A stretch of DNA of 22,212 nucleotides, taken from positions 1-22,212 of the forward strand of contig CAYHQN010000070.1 in assembly GCA_964358545.1 (NCBI GenBank), written 5' to 3'. Positions 15,915 through 22,212 of this stretch are shown one piece after another. Source of the DNA: CAINVV01 sp031432175. Lineage in GTDB: Bacteria > Bacteroidota > Bacteroidia > Bacteroidales > Prolixibacteraceae. Both the position numbers and the translations under genes were made by a program. The first letter of the stretch is position 1, and each line of letters begins with the position of its first letter. The notes under the pieces were generated by a model. That model did not search any database. It had not been told where the DNA came from and was given only the letters and a program-made list of their open reading frames with translations.

Positions 15915-18245
15915 CTACTTTGATTTTTTCTGTTTGGGCTTTTTGAGTTCGGCGTCGATGATCTCTTTACAAAGCGCATAAGTAAGTTGCTCCAACGTAG
16001 TATCCTTTTTAAGCTTAAGATTTTGTTTTTTGTAAGAGATGTAAGGCCCCCAGCGACCTTGCAGAATCCTGATTTCCGGATCTTCAGTAAAGGTCTTTAA
16101 CAAGGAGTTTGATATTTTTTCGCGTCGCTCAAGAATCAATTCTATTGCTCTGTCAATAAGTATTGTATATGGGTCGTCTACACCCTTTTTAAGGGATGCG
16201 AAGTTGGAATCATGTTTCACATAGGGACCAAATTTTCCTATTCCAATTGTCACTTTCTTTCCTTCGTATTCTCCCAGGTCCCTTGGAAGATCAAATAGTT
16301 TCAACGCCTGTTCGATGGTGATGGTCTCGATACTCTGGCCTTGTTGCAGACTAGCAAAAGCAGGTTTTTCACTGCCATCTTCGGAGGTCTCGCCCAGCTG
16401 AATAAAGGGCCCGAACCTGCCAATTTTAGCGGATAAATTCTTGCCGGATACCGGATCTACTCCCAGAATCCTCTCGCCACGCGCCCTTTCGGAATTGGCC
16501 AGGGCATCTTCTATCTGGCGATGGAAAGGAAGATAGAAATCGTCGATCATCTTCTGCCACACCAGGCTTCCTTCAGCGATCTCGTCAAATTGTTTCTCAA
16601 CAGTAGCCGTAAAGTAGAAATCAACGATCGGCTCGAAGTGTTTCATTAAAAAATCATTCACGACGAGACCAATGTCTGTCGGGAAAAGCTTGGACTTTTC
16701 GGTGCCGGTAATTTCAGTTTTCTCCTCACGCCGAATGTTCCCTGCTTTCAGCATCAACTGGACAAATGATCGCTCATTGCCTTCCCTGTCTTCTTTGACG
16801 ACATAATCCCTTTGCTGAATGGTTGTGATCGTTGGGGCATAGGTAGAAGGTCGGCCAATACCCAGCTCTTCCAGTTTTTTCACCAGGCTCGCTTCTGTGT
16901 AGCGCGCAGGTTTTTGCGAGAAACGCTGCAGGGCAAGGATCGATTGAGGCACCAGTTTCTGTTTGGAAGCCAGTGGTGGCAGCAAGCCTTTCTCCTCATC
17001 CGACTGGTTTTCTTCGTCACTTGACTCCAGATAAACTCCCAGGAAGCCATCAAATTTAAGCACTTCACCAGAGGCCTGAAATCTTTCGGATGTATTTGAT
17101 ATATTAATTGTTACGTTGGTGCGCTCCAGCTCTGCATCTGCCATCTGGGAAGCCAAAGTCCGTTTCCATATCAGGCTGTAAAGTTTCTGCTCCTGTACAG
17201 TACCTGCAATCTCTTCCTTGAAGAAACTGGTTGGACGGATGGCTTCGTGGGCCTCCTGTGCCCCTTTGGCATTGGTTTTGTAATGACGGATCTTGACGTA
17301 TTTTTCTCCGTATGATTCGGTTATTTTCTTTTTTGCACTGTTAATGGCAGTTTGCGACAGATTGGTAGAATCGGTCCGCATGTAGGTAATCTTTCCTGCC
17401 TCGTAGAGCCTTTGTGCCACCGACATAGTCAGGGAAACCGGGAATCCCATTTTCCTGCTGGCCTCCTGCTGAAGGGTGGAGGTAGTAAAGGGTGGGGCAG
17501 GGGATTTTTTGGCGGGTTTGGTGACGATGTCGCCTATGACAAATTCCGCCTTGCTGCATTTTTGAAGAAACAGCGCAGCATCTTCCTCTTTTTCAAAACG
17601 TTCGGAGCATTCAGCTTTTAACAATGTCTCTTTACCTGATTTCTCGGGTACGATAAAGAGTGTGGTAACTTTGAAGTAGGGCACCGATTCAGTATTGGTA
17701 ATCTCGCGTTCGCGTTCAACAATCAGCCTCACTGCAACCGATTGGACCCGGCCAGCCGAAAGGGATGGTTTCACCTTTTTCCACAATACCGGAGAAATCT
17801 CAAAGCCAACCAGACGATCCAGAATCCGGCGCGCCTGTTGTGCATCCACCAGGTCTTTGTTCAAGTGACGGGGATGTGCAATGGCATGATGAATGGCGTC
17901 TTTGGTGATTTCGTGAAAGACAATGCGTTTGGTTGTTTTGGGATCCAGTTTCAGTACCTCCATCAAATGCCACGCAATGGCCTCTCCTTCGCGGTCCTCG
18001 TCCGAAGCGATCCAGACGGTTTTGGCTGTTTTTGCAAATTTCTTCAATTCAGCTACCACCCTCTTCTTATCTTCAGAAACAATGTAGTTGGGTTGATAGT
18101 GATTGTTCAAATCCACACCAAAATCTTTCTTGTCGAGATCCCGTATGTGACCGAAGCTGGATTTAACCAGATAATCCTTGCCTAAAAACTTTTCGATGGT
18201 TTTGGCCTTGGCAGGCGACTCGACGATAACCAGATTTTCTTCCAT
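15915..18245 (-). CDS. topA: DNA topoisomerase I (type IA), omega protein
   Basis: Relaxes negatively supercoiled DNA by transient single-strand breaks. 776 aa. Toprim domain: LVIVESPAKAKTIEKFLG (5-22) with catalytic E9, and DEDREGEAIAWHL (82-94) with metal-binding D82, D84 and E86. LSAGRVQSVAVRLIVERERE lies at 162-181. The nucleophile is Y288 in ITYMRTDSTNLS, and VKKLEELGIGRPSTYAPTI is the conserved active-site segment. After about residue 600, the four-cysteine zinc fingers of the E. coli enzyme are absent. In their place are glycine/aromatic repeats of the type KIGRFGPFI, GIGKFGPYV and GRWGPYISY, followed by a lysine-rich tail (KKPKQKKSK). It is the first gene of a minus-strand run leading to the T9SS genes. 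Confidence 0.97.
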   Translation of the reverse strand: MEENLVIVESPAKAKTIEKFLGKDYLVKSSFGHIRDLDKKDFGVDLNNHYQPNYIVSEDKKRVVAELKKFAKTAKTVWIASDEDREGEAIAWHLMEVLKLDPKTTKRIVFHEITKDAIHHAIAHPRHLNKDLVDAQQARRILDRLVGFEISPVLWKKVKPSLSAGRVQSVAVRLIVEREREITNTESVPYFKVTTLFIVPEKSGKETLLKAECSERFEKEEDAALFLQKCSKAEFVIGDIVTKPAKKSPAPPFTTSTLQQEASRKMGFPVSLTMSVAQRLYEAGKITYMRTDSTNLSQTAINSAKKKITESYGEKYVKIRHYKTNAKGAQEAHEAIRPTSFFKEEIAGTVQEQKLYSLIWKRTLASQMADAELERTNVTINISNTSERFQASGEVLKFDGFLGVYLESSDEENQSDEEKGLLPPLASKQKLVPQSILALQRFSQKPARYTEASLVKKLEELGIGRPSTYAPTITTIQQRDYVVKEDREGNERSFVQLMLKAGNIRREEKTEITGTEKSKLFPTDIGLVVNDFLMKHFEPIVDFYFTATVEKQFDEIAEGSLVWQKMIDDFYLPFHRQIEDALANSERARGERILGVDPVSGKNLSAKIGRFGPFIQLGETSEDGSEKPAFASLQQGQSIETITIEQALKLFDLPRDLGEYEGKKVTIGIGKFGPYVKHDSNFASLKKGVDDPYTILIDRAIELILERREKISNSLLKTFTEDPEIRILQGRWGPYISYKKQNLKLKKDTTLEQLTYALCKEIIDAELKKPKQKKSK

Positions 18246-18285
18246 AATGTGAACCTAAATGACCTGTGACTGCTAAAAAACTTTG

Positions 18286-18317
18286 CAAATTAACGAAAAT
18301 CAAAACCTAAGTTCCAA
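18286..18317 (-). promoter_or_regulatory. Possible topA promoter
   Basis: On the minus strand, TTG (18317-18315), 21 bases, then TTAATTTG (18293-18286). This departs from TAnnTTTG at the second base but the spacing is good. A transcript would start near 18279, about 34 bases before the topA ATG. Confidence 0.3.
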
Positions 18318-18597
18318 GAATTTAACTCATTAAAATTCAAATTTGTCATACATCTCCTTCTGAGGAAATGAAATTCTTACGGTATATCAGATCGTGACCT
18401 CCTCATTCTATACAAGTTAAGGAAAATTTTCGACCCCGCAAAATTCTATTAAAATTGAGTAACTGTTTTAATATTTATCTTTTACTGTCAATTCTATATG
18501 GAGCGTATTTATGATATCAAGGTGAAGGAATTTGTCTTTTTTACGAATTTGATCGATAATTAGAAACGATCTAAATTGTATATTTGTTGCCGTGTAA

Positions 18598-18629
18598 TTT
18601 GTTTAGCAAAGCACCATCCTCTATTTTTG
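18598..18629 (+). promoter_or_regulatory. Bacteroidota-type promoter of sdhCAB
   Basis: TTTG (18598-18601), 20 bases, then TATTTTTG (18622-18629) match the Bacteroidota consensus exactly in sequence and spacing. The start should lie near 18636, leaving a leader of about 52 bases before the sdhC ATG at 18688. This is the best promoter match in the window. Confidence 0.7.
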
Positions 18630-18687
18630 ATTTTTGGTAAGATATTAAAATAGCAACATTCTTCAATATTAATTAATACAAGTTTTT

Positions 18688-19368
18688 ATGAGCAGTTTCA
18701 TGAGCGCCTCAATAGGGCGTAAATTTTTCATGAGTATCACAGGGCTCTTCCTGATCTCATTTCTCGTCATTCATCTCACTTTGAACCTGTTTCTGACTTT
18801 CGATGATTCCGGGGTACTTTTTAACCTGGCTGCCCATTTTATGGCTACCAATCCTTTCATCAGAATTATGGAGCCTTTGTTGGCTATTGGTTTTGTTGTT
18901 CATATTATATGGTCAGTTTGGATTACGCTGGAAAACATGAGGGCCCGGCCGCAAAAATATGAGTACGGCGACCAGCAACTGAGTTGGTGGGCCCCTTCAA
19001 AAAACATGTTTATCCTGGGAAGTATGGTCCTGATTTTCCTGGTTATCCATCTGTCTAATTTTTATATAAAGATGAAGTTTACAGGGGATCCGCTGTTGAA
19101 CAATGTAAATATAGGTGGTACTGAGATGCACAACGCCTACGCATTGGTGAGCAGCCTGTTTCTGAACCGGGGATATGACCTGTTGTACATTGCCGGAGGT
19201 ATTCTGGTTGGTCTTCATATCTCGCATGGCTTCTGGAGCGCTTTCCAAACCATAGGATTCAGCAACCAGGTCTGGCTGAAAAGGCTGAAAACGGTAGCCA
19301 TCACGGTAGGGATTATCTTCGCCGTTGGATTCTCCTATATCCCAATTTACTTCATGATTAAATTCTAA
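18688..19368 (+). CDS. sdhC: Succinate dehydrogenase/fumarate reductase cytochrome b subunit
   Basis: Membrane anchor of complex II that carries haem b and passes electrons between the iron-sulfur subunit and the (mena)quinone pool. 226 aa with five hydrophobic helices at about 12-35, 55-80, 107-128, 166-187 and 200-223, the single-subunit form (sdhC and sdhD merged) seen in Bacteroidota and in Wolinella-type fumarate reductase. Histidines H29, H72, H121 and H177 or H180 lie in separate helices and fit a two-haem arrangement, although exact ligands are inferred. The N-terminus reads MSSFMSASIGRKFFMSITGL. First gene of the operon, 24 bases before sdhA. Direction in vivo (succinate oxidation or fumarate reduction) cannot be read from sequence. 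Confidence 0.94.
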   Translation: MSSFMSASIGRKFFMSITGLFLISFLVIHLTLNLFLTFDDSGVLFNLAAHFMATNPFIRIMEPLLAIGFVVHIIWSVWITLENMRARPQKYEYGDQQLSWWAPSKNMFILGSMVLIFLVIHLSNFYIKMKFTGDPLLNNVNIGGTEMHNAYALVSSLFLNRGYDLLYIAGGILVGLHISHGFWSAFQTIGFSNQVWLKRLKTVAITVGIIFAVGFSYIPIYFMIKF

Positions 19369-19392
19369 ACCGAACTTCAAAGCTTCAAAGAT

Positions 19393-21333
19393 ATGAGCAC
19401 ACTGAATTCAAAAATACCTGCCGGACCGATTTCCGAAAAATGGTCAAGCCACAAGGAAAAGATTAAAGTTGTAAGTCCGGCGAACAAGCGCAAACTCGAT
19501 GTAATCGTTGTAGGTACCGGTCTGGCCGGCGCATCTGCAACTGCCTCACTGGCCGAACTTGGTTATAATGTGACTGCTTTCTGTTACCAGGATAGTCCCA
19601 GAAGGGCGCATTCTATTGCTGCCCAAGGCGGTATCAATGCGGCAAAGAACTATCAGAATGACAATGATTCTGTTTATCGTCTTTTCTACGACACCATCAA
19701 AGGGGGCGACTACCGTGCCCGCGAAGCCAACGTTCACCGTTTGGCAGAGGTTTCACCAAACATCATCGACCAATGTGTCGCACAAGGCGTTCCATTCGCA
19801 CGCGAATATGGCGGCACCCTCTCGAACCGCTCTTTCGGCGGGGTATTGGTGAGCCGTACTTTCTACGCACGCGGTCAGACAGGTCAGCAGCTGTTGCTGG
19901 GAGCCTACTCCGCACTCAACCGTCAGATCAATGAGGGTACAGTAAAAATGCATACCCGCCACGAAATGCTTGACCTGGTTGTCATTGATGGGAAAGCGCG
20001 TGGCATCATTGCCCGCGACATGGTAACAGGAGAGGTGAAACGATTTGGTGCACATGCTGTGGTGTTGGCAACCGGAGGTTACGCGAACGTTTTCTTCCTA
20101 TCTACAAACGCCATGGGCTGCAATGCATCTGCTTCCTGGGTCGCCTATAAAAAAGGGGCATTCTTCGCCAATCCCTGTTACGTACAGATACATCCCACCT
20201 GCATTCCGGTACACGGATCACAACAGTCCAAGCTGACACTTATGTCGGAGTCGCTTCGCAACGACGGACGTGTTTGGGTACCAAAAAAGGCCGAAGATGC
20301 TGCCAAATTGAGAAAAGGTGAGATCAAACCGAACGATATTGCCGATGAAGACCGCGACTTCTACCTCGAGCGCAGGTACCCGTCGTATGGAAACCTTGTA
20401 CCGCGCGATGTCGCCTCAAGGGCAGCCAAAGAGCGCTGCGATGCAGGTTTTGGCGTCAACAAGGAGGGAATGGCGGTATTTCTTGATTTTAGTTATGCCA
20501 TCAAAAGGCTGGGACAAGAAACTATTGCCAAAAGGTATGGCAATCTTTTCCAGATGTATGAAAAGATTACCGATGTTAATCCGTACAAAGAACCGATGCA
20601 GATTTATCCTGCTATCCATTATGCCATGGGTGGAACCTGGGTCGATTACAATCTTATGACCACCATTCCGGGTCTTTATTCTTTGGGCGAGGCCAATTTC
20701 TCCGACCATGGTGCCAACCGTTTGGGTGCTTCGGCGCTGATGCAGGGTCTGGCCGACGGATATTTCGTATTGCCTTATACCATAGGTGATTATCTTGGTA
20801 ATGAAATCATGGTGCCCAAGATTAATACCAATCTGCCGGAGTTTGAGGCAGCAGAAAAGGCCGTAACAACAAGACTTGAGAAACTGTTCAACATCAAGGG
20901 CAAAACTCCTGCCGATCACTTCCATAAAAAGCTGGGTTCCATCTTGTGGGATTATGTCGGGATGTCCCGCAATGAAGCAGGATTGAAAAAAGCCATCGAA
21001 GAGATCAGAAAACTTCGCAAAGAGTTTTATGCAGATTTATTGGTGCCGGGAGAGCTTAAAAATGTTAATCCTGAACTTGAAAAAGCAGGTCGTGTGGCGG
21101 ATTTCCTCGAATTTGGCGAATTGCTGGCAAGGGATGCCCTCAACCGCAAAGAGTCTTGCGGAGGGCACTTCCGCGAAGAGTCGGCTACCGATGAGGGGGA
21201 AGCCAAACGTGATGACGGGAATTTTGCCTACGTGGCTGCCTGGGAATTCAAAGGTGTGGATGAGGAACCTGCCCTTCACAAAGAAGACCTAGTCTTCGAG
21301 ACCATTCAGTTAACCCAAAGGAGTTATAAATAA
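19393..21333 (+). CDS. sdhA: Succinate dehydrogenase/fumarate reductase flavoprotein subunit
   Basis: Catalytic subunit that interconverts succinate and fumarate on the cytoplasmic side of the membrane. 646 aa. The dinucleotide-binding motif GTGLAG lies at 41-46. H73 in RRAHSIAAQGGINAAKNY is the histidine expected to bind FAD covalently. Further family segments follow in order: DTIKGGDYRARE, GVPFAREYGGTLSNRSFGG, ARGQTGQQLL, VVLATGGYANVFF and PTCIPVHGSQQSKL, then ERRYPSYGNLVPRDVASRA with the catalytic arginine region, PAIHYAMGGTWVDY, GLYSLGEANFSDHGANRLGASALMQ, and SCGGHFREE near the C-terminus. The sequence is complete with no disruption. It lies between sdhC (24 bases) and sdhB (22 bases). 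Confidence 0.97.
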   Translation: MSTLNSKIPAGPISEKWSSHKEKIKVVSPANKRKLDVIVVGTGLAGASATASLAELGYNVTAFCYQDSPRRAHSIAAQGGINAAKNYQNDNDSVYRLFYDTIKGGDYRAREANVHRLAEVSPNIIDQCVAQGVPFAREYGGTLSNRSFGGVLVSRTFYARGQTGQQLLLGAYSALNRQINEGTVKMHTRHEMLDLVVIDGKARGIIARDMVTGEVKRFGAHAVVLATGGYANVFFLSTNAMGCNASASWVAYKKGAFFANPCYVQIHPTCIPVHGSQQSKLTLMSESLRNDGRVWVPKKAEDAAKLRKGEIKPNDIADEDRDFYLERRYPSYGNLVPRDVASRAAKERCDAGFGVNKEGMAVFLDFSYAIKRLGQETIAKRYGNLFQMYEKITDVNPYKEPMQIYPAIHYAMGGTWVDYNLMTTIPGLYSLGEANFSDHGANRLGASALMQGLADGYFVLPYTIGDYLGNEIMVPKINTNLPEFEAAEKAVTTRLEKLFNIKGKTPADHFHKKLGSILWDYVGMSRNEAGLKKAIEEIRKLRKEFYADLLVPGELKNVNPELEKAGRVADFLEFGELLARDALNRKESCGGHFREESATDEGEAKRDDGNFAYVAAWEFKGVDEEPALHKEDLVFETIQLTQRSYK

Positions 21334-21355
21334 TTGCAGAAAAAAATCTATCAAA

Positions 21356-22117
21356 ATGGCTGATATTATTCTCAATAAAATATATGTAAAGGTCTGGAGA
21401 CAAAATAGTCCAAAGGCCAAAGGACGTTTCGAAACTTATCAGGTTGAGAACGTGTCGCAGGGATCCTCTTTTCTGGAGATGATCGATATTCTGAACGACA
21501 AGCTCATACTGGAAGGGAAAGACCCAATCGCATTTGACCACGATTGCCGTGAAGGAATCTGCGGGATGTGTTCCATGTACATCAACGGACATGCTCACGG
21601 TCCGGATACGGAAGTGACCACATGCCAGCTTCACATGCGCAAATTCCATGAAGGCCAGACCATCGTTGTGGAGCCTTGGCGTGCGGCAGCTTTCCCGGTG
21701 ATCAAAGATGTTATGGTCGATCGCACAGCATTCGAAAAAATACAGCAGACAGGAGGTTATGTGTCGGTGAATACCGGTGGTGTACCTGATGGGAATGTCA
21801 TCCTGATAGGACAAGATGATGCCGAAGAGGCCATGGATGCTGCGGCCTGCATCGGTTGCGGCGCTTGCGTGGCAACCTGTAAGAACTCTTCTGCCATGTT
21901 GTTTGTCGCTGCAAAGGTCTCTCAGTTTGCAAAATTGCCACAAGGGAAAGTGGAGGCCAAAAAACGGGCCAAAGCCATGGTGGCAAAAATGGACGAACTT
22001 GGCTTCGGTAGTTGTACCAATACCGGAGGATGTGAACTGGCATGCCCCAAAAGCATTTCGATCGCCCATATCGCCCGTCTAAACCGGGAGTATCTGACTG
22101 CCAAACTATCTGATTAA
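21356..22117 (+). CDS. sdhB: Succinate dehydrogenase/fumarate reductase iron-sulfur subunit
   Basis: Electron-transfer subunit between flavoprotein and cytochrome b. 253 aa. Ligands for the [2Fe-2S] centre: C64, C69, C72 and C90 (DCREGICGMC ... TTC). Ferredoxin-like domain with CIGCGACVATC: C165, C168 and C171, with C175 and later cysteines C220, C226 and C230 (SCTNTGGCELACPK) shared between the [4Fe-4S] and [3Fe-4S] centres. All expected cysteines are present. The C-terminus IAHIARLNREYLTAKLSD is typical. Last gene of the operon; a repeat-rich tail with a possible terminator follows. Confidence 0.97.
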   Translation: MADIILNKIYVKVWRQNSPKAKGRFETYQVENVSQGSSFLEMIDILNDKLILEGKDPIAFDHDCREGICGMCSMYINGHAHGPDTEVTTCQLHMRKFHEGQTIVVEPWRAAAFPVIKDVMVDRTAFEKIQQTGGYVSVNTGGVPDGNVILIGQDDAEEAMDAAACIGCGACVATCKNSSAMLFVAAKVSQFAKLPQGKVEAKKRAKAMVAKMDELGFGSCTNTGGCELACPKSISIAHIARLNREYLTAKLSD

Positions 22118-22121
22118 CGAA

Positions 22122-22170
22122 AAGGTTTAAAAAAAGTTTGAAAAGTTTTAAATATTGTTTGAAGGGTTTG
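22122..22170 (+). repeat. Degenerate GTTTGAAA-type tandem repeat after sdhB
   Basis: Five to six imperfect units beginning GTTT (GTTTAAAA, GTTTGAAAA, GTTTTAAAT, GTTTGAAGG, GTTTG) at 9-12-base spacing directly after the sdhB stop. Similar in style to the unit arrays at the two other repeat-bearing gene boundaries, but its partner arm, if any, lies beyond the window. Confidence 0.5.
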
Positions 22171-22190
22171 CCCTTCGGCTACGCTCAGGG
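22162..22190. repeat. REP-like palindromic element
   Basis: CCCTTCGGCTACGCTCAGGG at 22171-22190 can pair CCCT with AGGG, and the preceding AAGGG (22162-22166) can pair with CCCTT (22171-22175), giving two mutually exclusive hairpins. The sequence resembles the CCCTGAGCG-AG-CGAAGGG repeat that I recall in intergenic DNA of many bacteria. T-rich sequence to the window end could make it a terminator for sdhCAB. Confidence 0.5.
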
Positions 22191-22212
22191 ACCGTTTGTC
22201 TTTTGTTTTTTT

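Larger units (their letters stand above)
18246..18687. other. 442-base divergent spacer between topA and sdhC
   Basis: AT-rich region with no convincing gene. It contains a strong sdh promoter at its right end, a possible second -7 element (TATATTTG, 18579-18586) whose only TTTG is 27 bases upstream, a short inverted repeat ATTAAAA (18448-18454) / TTTTAAT (18466-18472), and GATCG/CGATC at 18551-18555 and 18567-18571. These dyads could be operators but are too short to assign. I see nothing recognisable in about 18320-18440. Confidence 0.6.

Noticed and set aside
18498..18563. 21-codon frame (MERIYDIKVKEF...) upstream of sdhC as a leader peptide
   Set aside because: Too short, no attenuator-like structure or regulatory codon run follows it, and it lies upstream of the best promoter, so it would not be on the main transcript.
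20416..20925. 169-codon open frame opposite sdhA, and similar long antisense frames opposite topA, gldN and sdhB
   Set aside because: Each is fully inside a well-identified gene and shows no recognisable motif or start context; these are by-products of codon bias.

Overview
The window looks like chromosome from a member of the Bacteroidota, probably the order Bacteroidales/Marinilabiliales. The main evidence is a complete porP-gldK-gldL-gldM-gldN type IX secretion (T9SS) core, two large Bacteroidota-type lipoproteins, a short GT5 'glycogen synthase' beside panC, a cytochrome b-SdhA-SdhB complex II operon, and promoters of the Bacteroidota form TTG-N20-TAnnTTTG. I see no tRNA, rRNA, CRISPR array, insertion sequence or prophage gene. 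Almost every base is explained by conserved chromosomal genes.

Layout. (1) 2-1465 (+): 3' part of an S41 carboxy-terminal processing protease. It converges on a minus-strand group (1500-5902) that reads, in transcription order, GT5-like glycogen synthase, DUF4270-type lipoprotein, 625-aa Ig-like lipoprotein, and a 93-aa conserved small protein. (2) 5903-6147: divergent regulatory region with one promoter for each direction and a long imperfect inverted repeat between them. (3) 6148-8724 (+): panC-panD-radA, tightly spaced; radA probably starts at TTG. (4) 8725-8863: a nested hairpin shared by the convergent 3' ends of radA and gldN. (5) 18245 down to 8864 (-): topA, an arginase-fold protein with degraded metal ligands, porP, gldK, gldL, gldM, gldN. 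(6) 18246-18687: 442-base divergent spacer carrying the sdh promoter. (7) 18688-22117 (+): sdhC-sdhA-sdhB, followed by a repeat-rich tail with a REP-like palindrome.

How the genes work together. GldL/GldM form the inner-membrane proton-driven motor of the T9SS, GldK/GldN the periplasmic ring under the outer membrane, and PorP an outer-membrane partner. The CTP protease and the two lipoproteins also belong to the envelope. panC and panD supply the final steps of pantothenate (CoA precursor) synthesis, radA acts in recombination, topA in DNA supercoiling, and sdhCAB links succinate/fumarate to the menaquinone pool.

The least explained features are at gene ends and boundaries. Three inverted repeats, two of them perfect (24 bp and 33 bp arms) and built from purine-rich units, sit at gene boundaries. 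The two perfect ones run into the last codons of the flanking genes. The arginase-like protein between topA and the T9SS genes has lost three of six expected metal ligands and may be a non-enzymatic protein tied to this locus. No clearly new multi-gene system is visible.
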